Below, piece by piece: positions 24,401-31,839 of a stretch of DNA of 64,000 bases. The notes under the pieces are model-generated. The model searched no databases. It was not told the origin of the DNA and was given only the letters and a program-made list of their open reading frames with translations. The number at the start of each line of letters is the position of its first letter. Position 1 is the stretch's first letter. This DNA comes from Dendrophyllia cribrosa (Eukaryota > Cnidaria > Anthozoa > Scleractinia > Dendrophylliidae), in the NCBI GenBank assembly GCA_024195265.1, contig JAJLRJ010000010.1, positions 16,731,259 through 16,795,258 of the forward strand. Direction: 5' to 3'. A program made the position numbers and the translations under genes.

Positions 24401-25182
24401 ATCATCAGATTCTTGTCAAGCCAAGTAGTTTGGTGACTGTCCGTTTATTCACATTGTAAGACTGCTAGCTGTCCCTTGTCAGTCAATCGAGCGGGCGAGC
24501 AAATGACGAAAACAAGCTCGACGAGACTGGAGCGAGCGAACGAGCCCCCTCGGTTCGCATTACTTTCACTCGCTCGCCGTTCGGTCGATCGCCGATCGCA
24601 TGTTTCTCGCCCGCCCGACTATCCAGAGAGGGACTGCTAGCAGTCTACCCATAGAGCTAATCACGAAAACAAGCTCGGCGAGACTGGAGCGAGCGAACGA
24701 GCCCCCCTCGGTTCGCATTACTTTCACTCGCTCGCCGTTCGGTCGATCGCCGATCGCGTATTTGCTCGCCAGCCCGACTATCCAGAGAGGGACTCCTAGC
24801 AGTCTATCACATTGCTTGTGGTTTGCTCTTACTTATAATGACAGGAGAAAGGACAGCCTAACAATGTACATGTGAAAGTCGATTCATAATTCTTACGTTT
24901 TTTTGTGTGTTAACCAAGCAAAAGGAATGGTATTGAGTAAACTGCCTTCTTCTTTTTCAGCAACCCGGTGAGCTGGACTACGCTGAACTTGACGACTTGT
25001 GGCCTAGACCCCAGCCTGCCCCTGCCCCATCTGGAGCCAACGCCCGACCAGTTGTCCGTCCACCAGCTTATGAGGGGACTCTGTACGCTGATATCGCTCA
25101 GTTTGGCGTCCCACAACCGGAACCGACTTACGACAATATGCCCAGAAAAGATGTGGTCTACTCTAATGTTGAGAGTATGTAA
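9134..25182 (+). CDS. Ig/FN3 transmembrane receptor with tyrosine-motif tail (5' end missing)
   Basis: Ten exons join in one open frame: 9134-9409, 9855-10106, 11119-11382, 12486-12779, 13208-13516, 17971-18255, 19191-19325, 20479-20503, 21626-21812 and 24961-25182. About 748 residues are visible. In order they give Ig 1-92, Ig 93-176, Ig 177-264, FN3 265-362, 363-465 and 466-560, a transmembrane helix about 575-597 followed by KRRK, then a tail of about 145 residues. Tail tyrosines sit in [36 protein letters not shown] and VVYSNV. LDYAEL and VVYSNV fit the ITIM rule, YDNM fits a p85-SH2 site, and a Pro-rich stretch precedes the last four. Every junction has GT/AG and the phases agree. It is a type I surface adhesion or recognition receptor signalling through SH2 proteins (inference). 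The first exons and signal peptide are not identified. The allorecognition comparison rests on architecture only. Confidence 0.85.
9410..9854 (+). other. Intron of receptor gene
   Basis: Non-coding AT-rich intron. I see no repeat or RNA gene in it. Confidence 0.6.
9855..10106 (+). CDS. Receptor exon b: Ig-like domain 2 (I-set type)
   Basis: Acceptor TTTTTAG at the left and donor GTGAGT at 10107. The exon is 252 nt, phase 1-1. Classic I-set signature: ELICNVSG, core Trp in VTWENDG, and [10 protein letters not shown]-glycosylation sites NVT, NVS and NIS are present. Confidence 0.88.
10107..11118 (+). other. Intron of receptor gene
   Basis: One kilobase of AT-rich sequence without a recognised repeat. 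The 114-aa ORF at 10711-11055 shows no domain and no splice support and is taken as chance. Confidence 0.55.
11119..11382 (+). CDS. Receptor exon c: Ig-like domain 3
   Basis: Acceptor AATAG ends at 11118 and donor GTAAGT starts at 11383. The exon is 264 nt, phase 1-1. Key residues: VTLTCKSDG, core Trp in FWYKPDG, and [10 protein letters not shown]. It is a membrane-proximal Ig domain just before the FN3 stalk. Confidence 0.88.
11383..12485 (+). other. Intron of receptor gene
   Basis: Non-coding. Short ORFs on either strand (11581-12196) match nothing known. No clear repeat was seen. Confidence 0.5.
12486..12779 (+). CDS. Receptor exon d: FN3 domain 1
   Basis: Acceptor TTTAG ends at 12485 and donor GTACGA starts at 12780. 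The exon is 294 nt, phase 1-1. FN3 landmarks: APGSP start, [32 protein letters not shown]. It has N-glycosylation sites NVT and NYT. Confidence 0.85.
13208..13516 (+). CDS. Receptor exon e: FN3 domain 2
   Basis: Acceptor TTAG ends at 13207 and donor GTTAGT starts at 13517. The exon is 309 nt, phase 1-1. FN3 landmarks: [19 protein letters not shown] and [16 protein letters not shown]. It is closer to FN3 domain 3 than to domain 1, which suggests duplication of one exon. Confidence 0.85.
13811..13842 (-). repeat. Dispersed GGCTC...GAGCC tail motif, copy 3
   Basis: On the - strand: GGTTGGCTCTTAGGGGCC then TTTGAT. It lies at the same place relative to the tRNA-like head as the copy at 62942. Confidence 0.55.
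14132..14473. repeat. MITE inserted in the tRNA-headed repeat
   Basis: Ends AGGGAAGTGGTCA and TGACCATTTCCCT are inverted repeats. The segment is absent from the sister copy (near 63305), where the flanking sequence is continuous. It has no coding content. Confidence 0.6.
14914..15933 (-). mobile_element. Tc1/mariner element, internally deleted
   Basis: Terminal inverted repeats CAGGGTGTTTCAAAAGTTCG and its inverse at 15905-15933 are flanked by TA on both sides (14912-14913, 15934-15935). The 1020-bp element is shorter than the usual 1.3 kb and more. The sister repeat copy near 63770 shows the uninterrupted site with a single TA, confirming a TA target duplication. The transposase relic on the - strand has lost its middle, so the element cannot move itself. 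Confidence 0.9.
15141..15700 (-). pseudogene. Tc1/mariner transposase relic
   Basis: Reading leftward on the - strand, the N-terminal part shows the paired-like helix-turn-helix region ([16 protein letters not shown]) and the SGRPTVLD linker. After KISKQ the frame breaks and the first catalytic Asp region is missing. The C-terminal part keeps QDGAPAHTA (second Asp), the [11 protein letters not shown] motif that holds the third acidic residue, and ends at TAA (15141-15143). An internal deletion plus frameshift near 15365-15420 makes it a pseudogene. The first half of the RNase-H-fold core is absent. Confidence 0.85.
16075..17122. repeat. Extra segment in the tRNA-headed repeat
   Basis: Present here, absent at the matching point near 63960. 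It begins after an A-run with GGAGCCCG and ends near GACGAGCCAGTTA. It contains the ORF at 16278-16481 (Lys-rich, low complexity), which is not a credible gene. It is probably a further insertion; its family is unknown. Confidence 0.45.
17971..18255 (+). CDS. Receptor exon f: FN3 domain 3
   Basis: Acceptor TTTCGTAG ends at 17970 and donor GTGGGT starts at 18256. The exon is 285 nt, phase 1-1. FN3 landmarks: [19 protein letters not shown] and [16 protein letters not shown] decayed copy of this exon and its flanks is at 41800-42340. Confidence 0.87.
18256..19190 (+). other. Intron of receptor gene
   Basis: Non-coding. The first 220 bp or so recur next to the decayed FN3 exon near 42117-42340. 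The rest shows nothing recognisable. Confidence 0.55.
19191..19325 (+). CDS. Receptor exon g: transmembrane helix
   Basis: Acceptor ACCCAG ends at 19190 and donor GTAAGT starts at 19326. The exon is 135 nt, phase 1-1. A short linker with Ser/Thr leads into [19 protein letters not shown] and VVWW, then KRRK as the stop-transfer signal. This gives a type I topology with the tail inside. Confidence 0.88.
19375..19870 (+). repeat. Headless copy of the tRNA-headed repeat family
   Basis: Starts CTCGTGAATACGCG and shares TTCACT...CTCCTTC and the CGCTGACCAGTGC words with 42640-42760. It ends with the dispersed tail motif at 19820-19856. An inner stretch (about 19465-19530) is a TAC/TACAGC short tandem. 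I see no A/B boxes here. Confidence 0.5.
20479..20503 (+). CDS. Receptor exon h: 25-nt cytoplasmic micro-exon
   Basis: Acceptor GGTTCCAG ends at 20478 and donor GTAAGT starts at 20504. It enters in phase 1 and leaves in phase 2, encoding DASPSGTAL across its junctions. It is called because it is the piece that changes phase from 1 to 2 so that the next exon (phase 2 start) joins in frame. Confidence 0.7.
20928..21531. repeat. MITE 'C' with TTA target duplication
   Basis: Begins AGCCGTGTTCACACTAAACC and ends with GGCCTAATGTGAACACGGCT. TTA stands at 20925-20927 and 21532-21534. At 604 bp without transposase, the TTA duplication suggests PIF/Harbinger. A near-perfect inner hairpin (TTACTTCAAACAACC...GGTTGTTTGAAGTAA) lies at about 21390-21428. 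Inserted in a receptor intron. Confidence 0.8.
21626..21812 (+). CDS. Receptor exon i: cytoplasmic tail, proximal tyrosines
   Basis: Acceptor CCTAG ends at 21625 and donor GTACAG starts at 21813. The exon is 187 nt, phase 2 to 0. It carries GYQDV, NYAEV and EYAQV, followed by Lys-rich stretches (QKKKNRR, KSKKTKK). If the donor is not used, the frame reads six more codons (VQCTEI) to a TAG, giving a shortened tail. Confidence 0.85.
22144..22389. repeat. Tandem repeat, two units of about 133 bp
   Basis: Two diverged copies, starting about 22144 and 22277, share GCGCGAGAGGAAGA, GAATATTCCTCGTTCT, AATAACGCGCCG and GAAACTGGCAGACAG. Intronic and non-coding. Confidence 0.7.
22488..23370. repeat. Inverted copy of element 'B' long form
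   Basis: Reverse complement matches element B (4540-4900) and the unit at 5960-6260, with sequence drift. It shows that 5960-6260 and 4446-5241 belong to one larger family. Confidence 0.65.
23430..23945. repeat. Inverted-repeat region with homopolymer tracts
   Basis: TAAATCCTCGAATAAGCG near 23450 is matched in inverse by GCGCTTATTCGAGGATTTA near 23910. Poly-C (about 23476) and poly-G (about 23545) tracts lie between. The tracts make assembly errors likely here. Confidence 0.55.
24145..24300. repeat. Repeat shared with 28080-28240
   Basis: GGTTTACCAATGGTTAACGG, ACAAATGGTAT and GGCTAAAACTCGCCTTAC words recur in order at 28080-28240 (about 80% by eye). Unknown family. Confidence 0.55.
24506..24806. 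repeat. Tandem repeat, two units of about 157 bp, GC-rich
   Basis: Units start at about 24506 and 24663 and share ACGAAAACAAGCTCG, GAGCGAGCGAACGAGCC and CTATCCAGAGAGGGACT. They are nearly identical, so a recent duplication. Intronic; the ORF across it is chance. Confidence 0.75.
24961..25182 (+). CDS. Receptor exon j: last exon, distal tyrosine motifs
   Basis: Acceptor TTTTTCAG ends at 24960, phase 0 entry, stop TAA at 25180-25182. It carries LDYAEL (ITIM-type), a Pro-rich run ([14 protein letters not shown]), LYADI, TYDNM (YxxM) and VVYSNV (ITIM-type) just before the C-terminus. The spacing YADI-x11-YDNM and YDNM-x6-YSNV is ITAM-like though not canonical. Confidence 0.88.
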   Translation, partial: QPGELDYAELDDLWPRPQPAPAPSGANARPVVRPPAYEGTLYADIAQFGVPQPEPTYDNMPRKDVVYSNVESM

Positions 25183-25197
25183 ACGCATTAAAACCTC

Positions 25198-25697
25198 TCC
25201 ACAGTCTTTGTTATTACAAGCAGCCAAAGCAGTAGGCCAAACTTAGTGAAATTTTAAAAGTAGAAAAGCAAATTTAAAGTAGATTTTAAAAGGCTTTTTA
25301 ATAGTAATTTAACCATTAAAATTTTAGAATTTAGACCACAGGATTTAAGTTTGATTTTTTCCTACTGTCAGAAGTTTCAAATTCAGTGAAATTTATTTTA
25401 CTGGCAAAAGACAAAAGTATTTTTACAGTTAAGATAGATTATTTTTTACCACGCTCTTTGTTATTACAAGCAGCTAAACCAGTAGGCCAAACTTAGTGAA
25501 ATTTTAAAAGTAGAAAATAAAATTTAAAGTAGATTGTAAAAGGCTTTTTAATAGCAGTCTAACCATTAAAATTTTGGAATTTAGACCGCAAAATTTAATT
25601 TTGATTTTTTTTCTACTGTCAGTTCTTTCAAATTCAGTGAAATTTATTTTACTGGCAAGAAACAAAAGTATTTTTATAGTAAGATAAATCATTATTT
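25198..25697. repeat. 250-bp tandem duplication downstream of the receptor stop
   Basis: Two units of about 250 bp (25198-25447 and 25448-25697) differ by scattered point changes. They lie where the 3' UTR should be. Only the second unit has an AATAAA (about 25516), so a poly(A) signal could have arisen in one copy. Confidence 0.75.
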
Positions 25698-25723
25698 TTT
25701 ACCAAAACCTTATTATATATGAA

Positions 25724-26040
25724 CAGGGGCGTACCTAGCGGAGGGTTGCAGGGGTTCCGCAACCTCCCTATGAGAACAGAATCCTTACAAAAAGTCGAAA
25801 AAGGAACAGACTATGTGAAAACGAGAAAAAGATAGTAGGTGCTATTTTTTGCTGTTAACACTTTACTGAACAAGAAATTAGTCCTTCCTGATAGTGACAT
25901 ACACATGCGATTTGAATGCTCGTGTAACTGTACTGTCTTGAGTGACGTCACATACACATGCGATTTGAATGCTCGTGTAACTGTACTGTCTTAAGTGACG
26001 AGATGGAACTCTCCTTGCAGGAAGGCTGGGTACGCCTCTG
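25724..26040. repeat. hAT-like MITE
   Basis: Starts CAGGGGCGTACCTAGC and ends GCTGGGTACGCCTCTG, an end type common in hAT elements. No clear 8-bp target duplication remains. Inside is a tandem pair of about 57 bp (ACATACACATGCGATTTG...). No transposase. Confidence 0.6.
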
Positions 26041-28079
26041 ATAAGCTAAACAAATCGATGTTTAAGCATGAGTGTCATTTGAAGAAGACGTTTAAGTCGC
26101 ATATGAATCGAAATTTAAATATTTTGTTTGCCTTTAGGAGCTTTCTAACTTAAGAGTGGACTCATTTACCACGCGGAATTCACCATGCTTCCTGATAATT
26201 GTTGGTAAAGACGTAATTATATGATCCAGAAGCCTTTACTTCAGAAACGACGAGACAACTGTACACCTGCCTTCGGCTCTACTATATGTAGGATTGTAGC
26301 CTCCAGGCGTGGCACCCCCATGTATGCAACAAAGGTGTCAGTGTGATTTTTTTTAATTAACGGCGTCGCCACTTGTGTACAACACTGAAACACGAGTGAT
26401 AATGAAATTCTTCATCACATTGGGCCCAGCTGCTGTAAGCTCGATAATGCTTATCATGGATTAGCGCTAACTTTTGACTCAGAATTCAACCTCTTAACAT
26501 TTCAAAACAGAAACCTTGATGTTCTTTAATTTCTGGTAAGCTTTATCTGACTTTTAAACAACTAGATCCTGATGAAAATGGACAGGCGCTACAAACATTA
26601 ATTTGTGCAAGGGCTAAATACGGTTTGGGTGAACCTTTCGTAACCTCTACATTACCATAAGTTTGAATAGTTTGAATTGTAATTGGTCTTTGCTTGTCAT
26701 ATAATTAACAGTTGCCCAGATGTAACTACAAAAGGAGTTGGTATTTGCACAAGCTTGTGTCAAATACTGCAGAAGTTGTGATCACCAAATGACGTAACAC
26801 AAAAGATTCAAAAGACACTGAACCACACTCACACCACAACACAATAGCTAACCGTCAGTACTCACACCACAAAATAAGTAACCAACGATAGCCTGAGTTT
26901 CTGCAACACCAAGAAATACCCCTAATACTGGTGCTTATTTTCTTCGACGTTTCTGAAGTGAAGGATTTGAAAAAGGCTGGGTTGGAAGTAACAAAAAGTT
27001 CCAGCTACGTCTGATCTGTGTTTCTGATGACCTTGAGGTAGCCCTTGAGGTTGCCCTGACTATGTTTGCATTTTGTAGCTAGAGAACCAAGTCTTTGTAC
27101 TAGACTAGGAGTGATCCCTTTTTGTCAGAGAAAGTTGTGCTAGAGGATAACCACACAAGGATGACAAAAATTCTTGTCTCCCTGTGATGTAACGGGCGGT
27201 ATGTTTCACCTCTCACTCAACTATGTCTGAAGGGAGATGGATCATTTGTTGTCTATTTGCCGTTAATATGTTTTATAAAGATTGTATATCTTTAAATTCT
27301 AGTTATTGTTGTAGGAAATGTATTTTTTAACAAAAACATATGAACTGTGGTCGGTGTGATTTTGTTTTTGTTTAAACCATTTTATGATTATTTTTATAAT
27401 CAATTTTTTTAAGACACGTTACTTTAAAATATATCACAGCATTGCTGCGTTTCTTAAAGAGTTACATGAAGATCTTTTTATATTTTCCTCCTCGAGATTT
27501 GGTATTTTTGCAGATAGTTTAATTTTTAACAGAAATATAAGAACTTTTGTAGGTATAATTGTGCATTTTTAAATAATTATTTTTACAGCCAAATGTTTCA
27601 AGATGCGTGGTTTAAAAAAAACATGCGATTGCTATATTTTTTGAGTTTTATAATTTTTCAAGATATTTTTATAATTTTCTGTCGAGATTAGGTATTTTTG
27701 ATTGTTATAGGTCACATTTTCTAAAGAATAATATTTTATAACTTAGTGTAACTTGTATAAACATCTTGGTATTATGATGTTTTGACAAATGTAGCCTCGT
27801 AGGTAGCTTGAATTGAATTGAATATGAATGCAATTTTATGTAATAAGCGAAATCTTCGCTCTGGCTATTTTATAACTAGAAAATGCGTGCAAGTAAAGTA
27901 ATATTACAAGAGAATTTTTTAAAATAAAATACGCTTTTTTGTACTTATTTGTTTGTGAACTATTCACTCAGTATCTAAGTTGAGTTTATTATTTCCATGA
28001 GTTCGAGTGAGAATTTCAGTTCGAGTTAGAATTTCGAGGTCAAAACCCGTTTCTACGCCCGACCCGCCATTTTAAGAGA
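26041..28079. other. Gene-poor AT-rich stretch with one MITE copy
   Basis: Apart from the MITE at 26762-26922 I see no gene, RNA or clear repeat. The 62-aa ORF at 27384-27572 is low complexity. Confidence 0.45.
26762..26922. repeat. MITE 'D' copy 1
   Basis: Shares GATCACCAAATGACGTAA and ACACCAAGAAATACCC with 29733-29867 and 31717-31839. Its left arm is worn and the right arm intact. Non-coding. Confidence 0.65.
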
Positions 28080-28300
28080 TGCAGTTTACCAATGGTTAAT
28101 GGATCGACCACTGCCTTTACCATTTGCACCAGTGGCACAGATCGTAAAGGTGCTTTTACAAATGGTATATTTTCGTGTGTATTGGAAAACCCTGTACTCG
28201 GCTAAAACTCGCCTTACCACACAGGTGCTGGTTGCTTTTAGAATTTCGAGGTCGAAACCCGTTTCTACGCCCGACCCGCCATTTTAAAAACAGAGAATGC
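28080..28300. repeat. Repeat shared with 24145-24300
   Basis: Second copy of the TTTACCAATGGTTAATGG family. It also holds two short copies of GTTTCTACGCCCGACCCGCC (28050 and 28260). Confidence 0.55.
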
Positions 28301-28924
28301 CCTAGGGACCAGGTTAGTTTTATCATTCGCGCCCCGCTTTTTACCTGCTGTCAACATGGATTAACGCTTGGAACGGGCTAGGAAAAAAAATACAGGAACG
28401 GATTGGGACAAGCATAACGTGATTGATGCGAGGCTGACAGAAAATAAGTTAAGATGTTTAAATTTATAGGGAAAATTAAACAGAATTTTCCTGTTGTAGA
28501 TGTGTTTCGTATGGTCCAGCACATGGTGTTTTTGGATACGAATTATAATTGACTTTTCAAAGAGTTCGCTCAGTCAGCCGGCAAATCACAAAAATAAAAG
28601 CAGTGAATAGTTGCTGAAAGCATTAGAAAATCCAGAGAAGCTTTGAACTTCTTTGTTAACAACTCACCGTTGACCATACTGGAGATTTCCATTCGCGCCA
28701 ATCTCGGCGTAGACTGCAAAACAGTCAATTTTCGCCCGAAAGCTCGTTGCCGAGAAGCGTAACCCCAATCCACTGTATTCAGACTCGCTCCAGTTCTTTT
28801 CCGCTGCTTCAGCTATCGTCTCTTTTCGGTAGATTCGCGCAGAAATACGGACAGTTTTGCAGTCTAATCTCGCCGAACTAAATAAAAAGACTGCCGACAT
28901 ATGAAAATAAATTAACATTACACC

Positions 28925-28990
28925 CTGGCCTTTTTGCTTAGTGGTAGAGCGTTTGCACCGCAATCGCAAAGATCAAGTGCTCGTATCTGT
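28925..28990 (+). other. tRNA-like fragment
   Basis: GCTTAGTGGTAGAGCG fits a tRNA A box and TGCTCGTATC a weak B box about 45 bp later. The acceptor and T stems do not close well, so it is a tRNA-derived relic or a chance match, not a called tRNA gene. Confidence 0.35.
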
Positions 28991-29006
28991 TGAGGAGGAA
29001 GGGTTA

Positions 29007-29335
29007 ACACCCGTTCACACGAGCGATTTTTGCTGCGATTTTTACGGCGGTTTCAAGGCGACGCAAAATCCCGCATGTAAACGGCCGGCGATTTTACTGC
29101 GATTTTGGCAATTCACTTCGCCGCGATATCGCAGGTATTTTGAACATGTTCAAATTTCACTGCGATTTTGCTGTGATTTTCGTTAGAAAACTTCCAAACT
29201 ATACCGCGGCGACGTGAATTTCCAAAATCGCAGTAAATTCGCTGGCTGTTAACGCGCGCGATTTTGCGTCGCCATTAAATCGCAGTAAAAGTCGCAGCAA
29301 AAATTGCAGCAAAAATCGCTCGTGTGGACGGGCCT
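29007..29335. repeat. MITE 'E' with TTA target duplication
   Basis: Left end CCCGTTCACACGAGCGATTT, right end AAATCGCTCGTGTGGACGGG, with TTA at 29004-29006 and 29336-29338. Most of the 329 bp is reiterated TGCGATTTT/AAAATCGCA words, so the element folds into a long hairpin. Harbinger-like by its target site. Confidence 0.8.
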
Positions 29336-29410
29336 TTAGTGCGACATAGGGCCCATGTGCATTTGTGCATCACGAAACGTGTAATTTTTGGGCCCTGGAC
29401 GTGTTTATGC

Positions 29411-29411
<1 letters not shown>

Positions 29412-29453
<42 letters not shown>

Positions 29454-29455
29454 TA

Positions 29456-29503
<48 letters not shown>

Positions 29504-29720
29504 TGAGAGCCAAATATTTTCCCGTCCGGCCCGACCTAACTCAGTCAATAAGTATTTTATAATATGACTAGAAAGTACAAGAATAGTCGTGCAGTGCGAG
29601 GTTGCTTGAACTCGAGCGGGGCCGGACGGCTTTTTCCGGACCGGCTCACGTCAACCCGATTCTATTTTCTGTAGGATTGCGTCAGCGGGGCCGTACGGTC
29701 ATATTATAATAAGGCTTATT
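29412..29720. repeat. Hairpin repeat 'F', copy 1
   Basis: 29412-29552 is a long imperfect hairpin (CTTATTGACTGAG...CTCAGTCAATAAG with CCGGACGGGAAAATATTTGG inside each arm). The following sequence up to about 29720 goes with it. An inverted copy lies at 34010-34340. Confidence 0.75.
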
Positions 29721-29732
29721 CACTCAAATCGC

Positions 29733-29867
29733 GGGTCTTTCTTGGTGTTGCGGAAGCCATTATTGGTTAGCTTTTGTTTTGTGGTGTGGGTATTGTTCAG
29801 TGTCTTTTGAATCTTTTGTTTTACGTCATTTGGTGATCACATCATCCGCAACACCAAGATACTACCC
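29733..29867. repeat. MITE 'D' copy 2
   Basis: Inverted ends TTTCTTGGTGTTGCGGA and TCCGCAACACCAAGA; opposite orientation to copies 1 and 3. Confidence 0.7.
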
Positions 29868-30013
29868 AAATCGCTGCCCGCTGCTCGCAAAGGCATGAAG
29901 CGCCGAAAGCGTGGCTTCTCGCGCATGTCTGCTAGCGAATTTAATACGTAAAGTCTCGTTTCAGACAACGCATATTTATGTCACTCTAAGATGACTTATT
30001 ATTTGCAAACTGA

Positions 30014-30192
30014 ATTCTCTATTTTCGAATTGCCCATAATACACTTTGTTTGCCCCCCAAATTTTGCATAAACTATTGTTTGTAAATGCTCTTGGGAGGA
30101 CTGCATATTCCCAAGAGCATTTCAAAACAATAGTTTATGCAAAATTTGGGGGGCAAACAAAGTGTATTATGGACAATTCGAAAATAGAGAAT
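30014..30192. repeat. Long near-perfect hairpin
   Basis: Arms of about 80 bp (CTCTATTTTCGAATTG...AATGCTCTTGGGA and the inverse) enclose a spacer of about 15 bp. Few mismatches are visible, so it is either young or maintained. Non-coding. Confidence 0.8.
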
Positions 30193-30225
30193 ACGCTCAT
30201 TTGTAAACATCAAGAAAATCTAGAA

Positions 30226-30383
30226 TAGACCAATTCGGCTAACGCATTGTTGTACCCAATTTAAACCTCCTGGGAATAAGATTCCATGTCAATGCTTCAT
30301 TGATATGGAAATATGACGAACAATAAGTTCTAATCCCAAAAGGTTTGAATTGGGTACAACAATGCGTTAGCCGAATTTGTCTA
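30226..30383. repeat. Second hairpin next to the first
   Basis: Arms TAGACCAATTCGGCTAACGC...CAATTTAAACCT and the inverse (mismatched in places) with a loop of about 60 bp. It lies 33 bp after the hairpin at 30014-30192. Confidence 0.75.
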
Positions 30384-30396
30384 TTAACGTTAAGTT

Positions 30397-30436
30397 GTTT
30401 CGTATTCATGAGATGGCTCTTAGAGACCCTTTGATT
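30397..30436 (+). repeat. Dispersed GGCTC...GAGCC tail motif, copy 5
   Basis: CGTATTCATGAGATGGCTC, loop, GAGACCCTTTGAT. Starts 14 bp after the hairpin at 30226-30383. Confidence 0.55.
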
Positions 30437-30890
30437 TTGGAAAGTATTTCTTTGATTGTTTGTTCGACTTATAATATATATAGATAGGCTGAGCCTAGCC
30501 TGCGAACAGGCTCCTGGCTCGGAGGGACGCTATTTAACGGCGCGAAGCGTCGGCAAAGGGGAGCCTGCACGCGAGTTTCAAAATATCGAATGTCTGCGTC
30601 CAAATTTTGGACGCAAAGCGCTAGTGAATGTTTCTTGGGCTAAAATAACCTTAAGGCAATCACGTTTGCATTTAATTTTCTTTTCTATGTTTCCGATACA
30701 GAGGAAAAAAATTGGATATATATTTTCGTGGAGTCTGATCGCGAGATGTTTTATGAAATAGCTGCGTTATGCGTTACTCAGGGAAAGGTTTCAAATTACT
30801 TTTGACATATGCAAATACACAACATTTTTACCTCAACTGGAAAAAAATATTTTAAACGGCTAAATTTGTTTCTCTACTCCTAAATCATCA

Positions 30891-30929
30891 CTTCTGTCGT
30901 TAACTTACTCAGTAAGTTAACGACAGAAG
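30891..30929. repeat. 39-nt perfect palindrome
   Basis: CTTCTGTCGTTAACTTACT, one central base, then its exact inverse. Non-coding surroundings. Confidence 0.8.
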
Positions 30930-31142
30930 GCTAAGCAGGCTAAGCTTGCGAACGGTTAAAATTTGACAGTTGACAAGCTAAGGAATCCGCGGATTCTTGT
31001 GGGCGGCAGCCGCGATTTTGAAGGATGCGTGCAGGCTTCCCTTCTTCGTGTGACCCCGCCGTCCGAATAACAGCGTCGCTCTGTGAACAAGCTGATACAA
31101 CACGGACACGAATGTTGTAAACAACTTGTGAAATTCACATTC

Positions 31143-31210
31143 CAGATACAACTCACTAGTGGTTGTATCTGGAATGTATGTTAGATACAACCACTAGTGA
31201 GTTTTATCTG
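31143..31210. repeat. Nested short palindromes
   Basis: CAGATACAAC...GTTGTATCTG, followed by a second arm TTAGATACAACCACTAGTGA, gives two alternative hairpins. Confidence 0.65.
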
Positions 31211-31595
31211 ATTTACAGGGTTAACCATGTGATGGGAATGGCTCATTTCTATTTGTTAGTACCCTTATGAATTATTAATGAATTTTGCAATAATGGATAC
31301 ATTCATATCTTAATTGATTAATCATAATAACGATTAATCGAGAATTCGATTAATCGTTACACCACCACCGCCGTGTTGTATTCAAATTTTGACGCGAAAG
31401 TAGTCACGCCAAAATTTTATGTCACTGTGCCTGTGTATGTCACTTAAACTTGTACTTACCGCAAGTGGAAACATCCTTGTGCTGATGCTTGCGCTTATGC
31501 TTGTATTGTACCTGTAAAACAGCCTTATGGTTACCAGTTTGCATTTATGCACGAAACGACTAATAACGATACGCGAACCTGTTGTTTTCTTACTT

Positions 31596-31635
31596 GTTTC
31601 GTATTCACGAGATGGCTCAAAAAGCACCTTTTGAT
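31596..31635 (+). repeat. Dispersed GGCTC tail motif, copy 6
   Basis: CGTATTCACGAGATGGCTC followed by AAAAAGCACCTTTTGAT; the hairpin partner is degraded here. Confidence 0.5.
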
Positions 31636-31716
31636 AAAAGAAGGCGGAAAGCAACTTTAAATCACAAAATCCGCCTCAATTAGTGTTGTGTTCTTCTCAA
31701 GGAGAAAACTTAGCAG

Positions 31717-31839
31717 TTTCTTGGTGTTGTAGAAGTTACGATCACCAAATGACGTAAAAAAAAAAGATTCAAGACACTGAATAATACCAACACCACAACA
31801 CAATAGCTAACCAACAATAGTTTCCGCGACACCAAGAAA
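31717..31839. repeat. MITE 'D' copy 3
   Basis: TTTCTTGGTGTTGTAGAAG at the left and CGCGACACCAAGAAA at the right form inverted ends of 123 bp. Same family as 26762-26922 and 29733-29867. Confidence 0.75.

Noticed and set aside
30891..31210. CRISPR-like repeats or a transcription terminator
   Set aside because: The palindromes are single and irregularly spaced, and the window is eukaryotic; they fit hairpin repeats.
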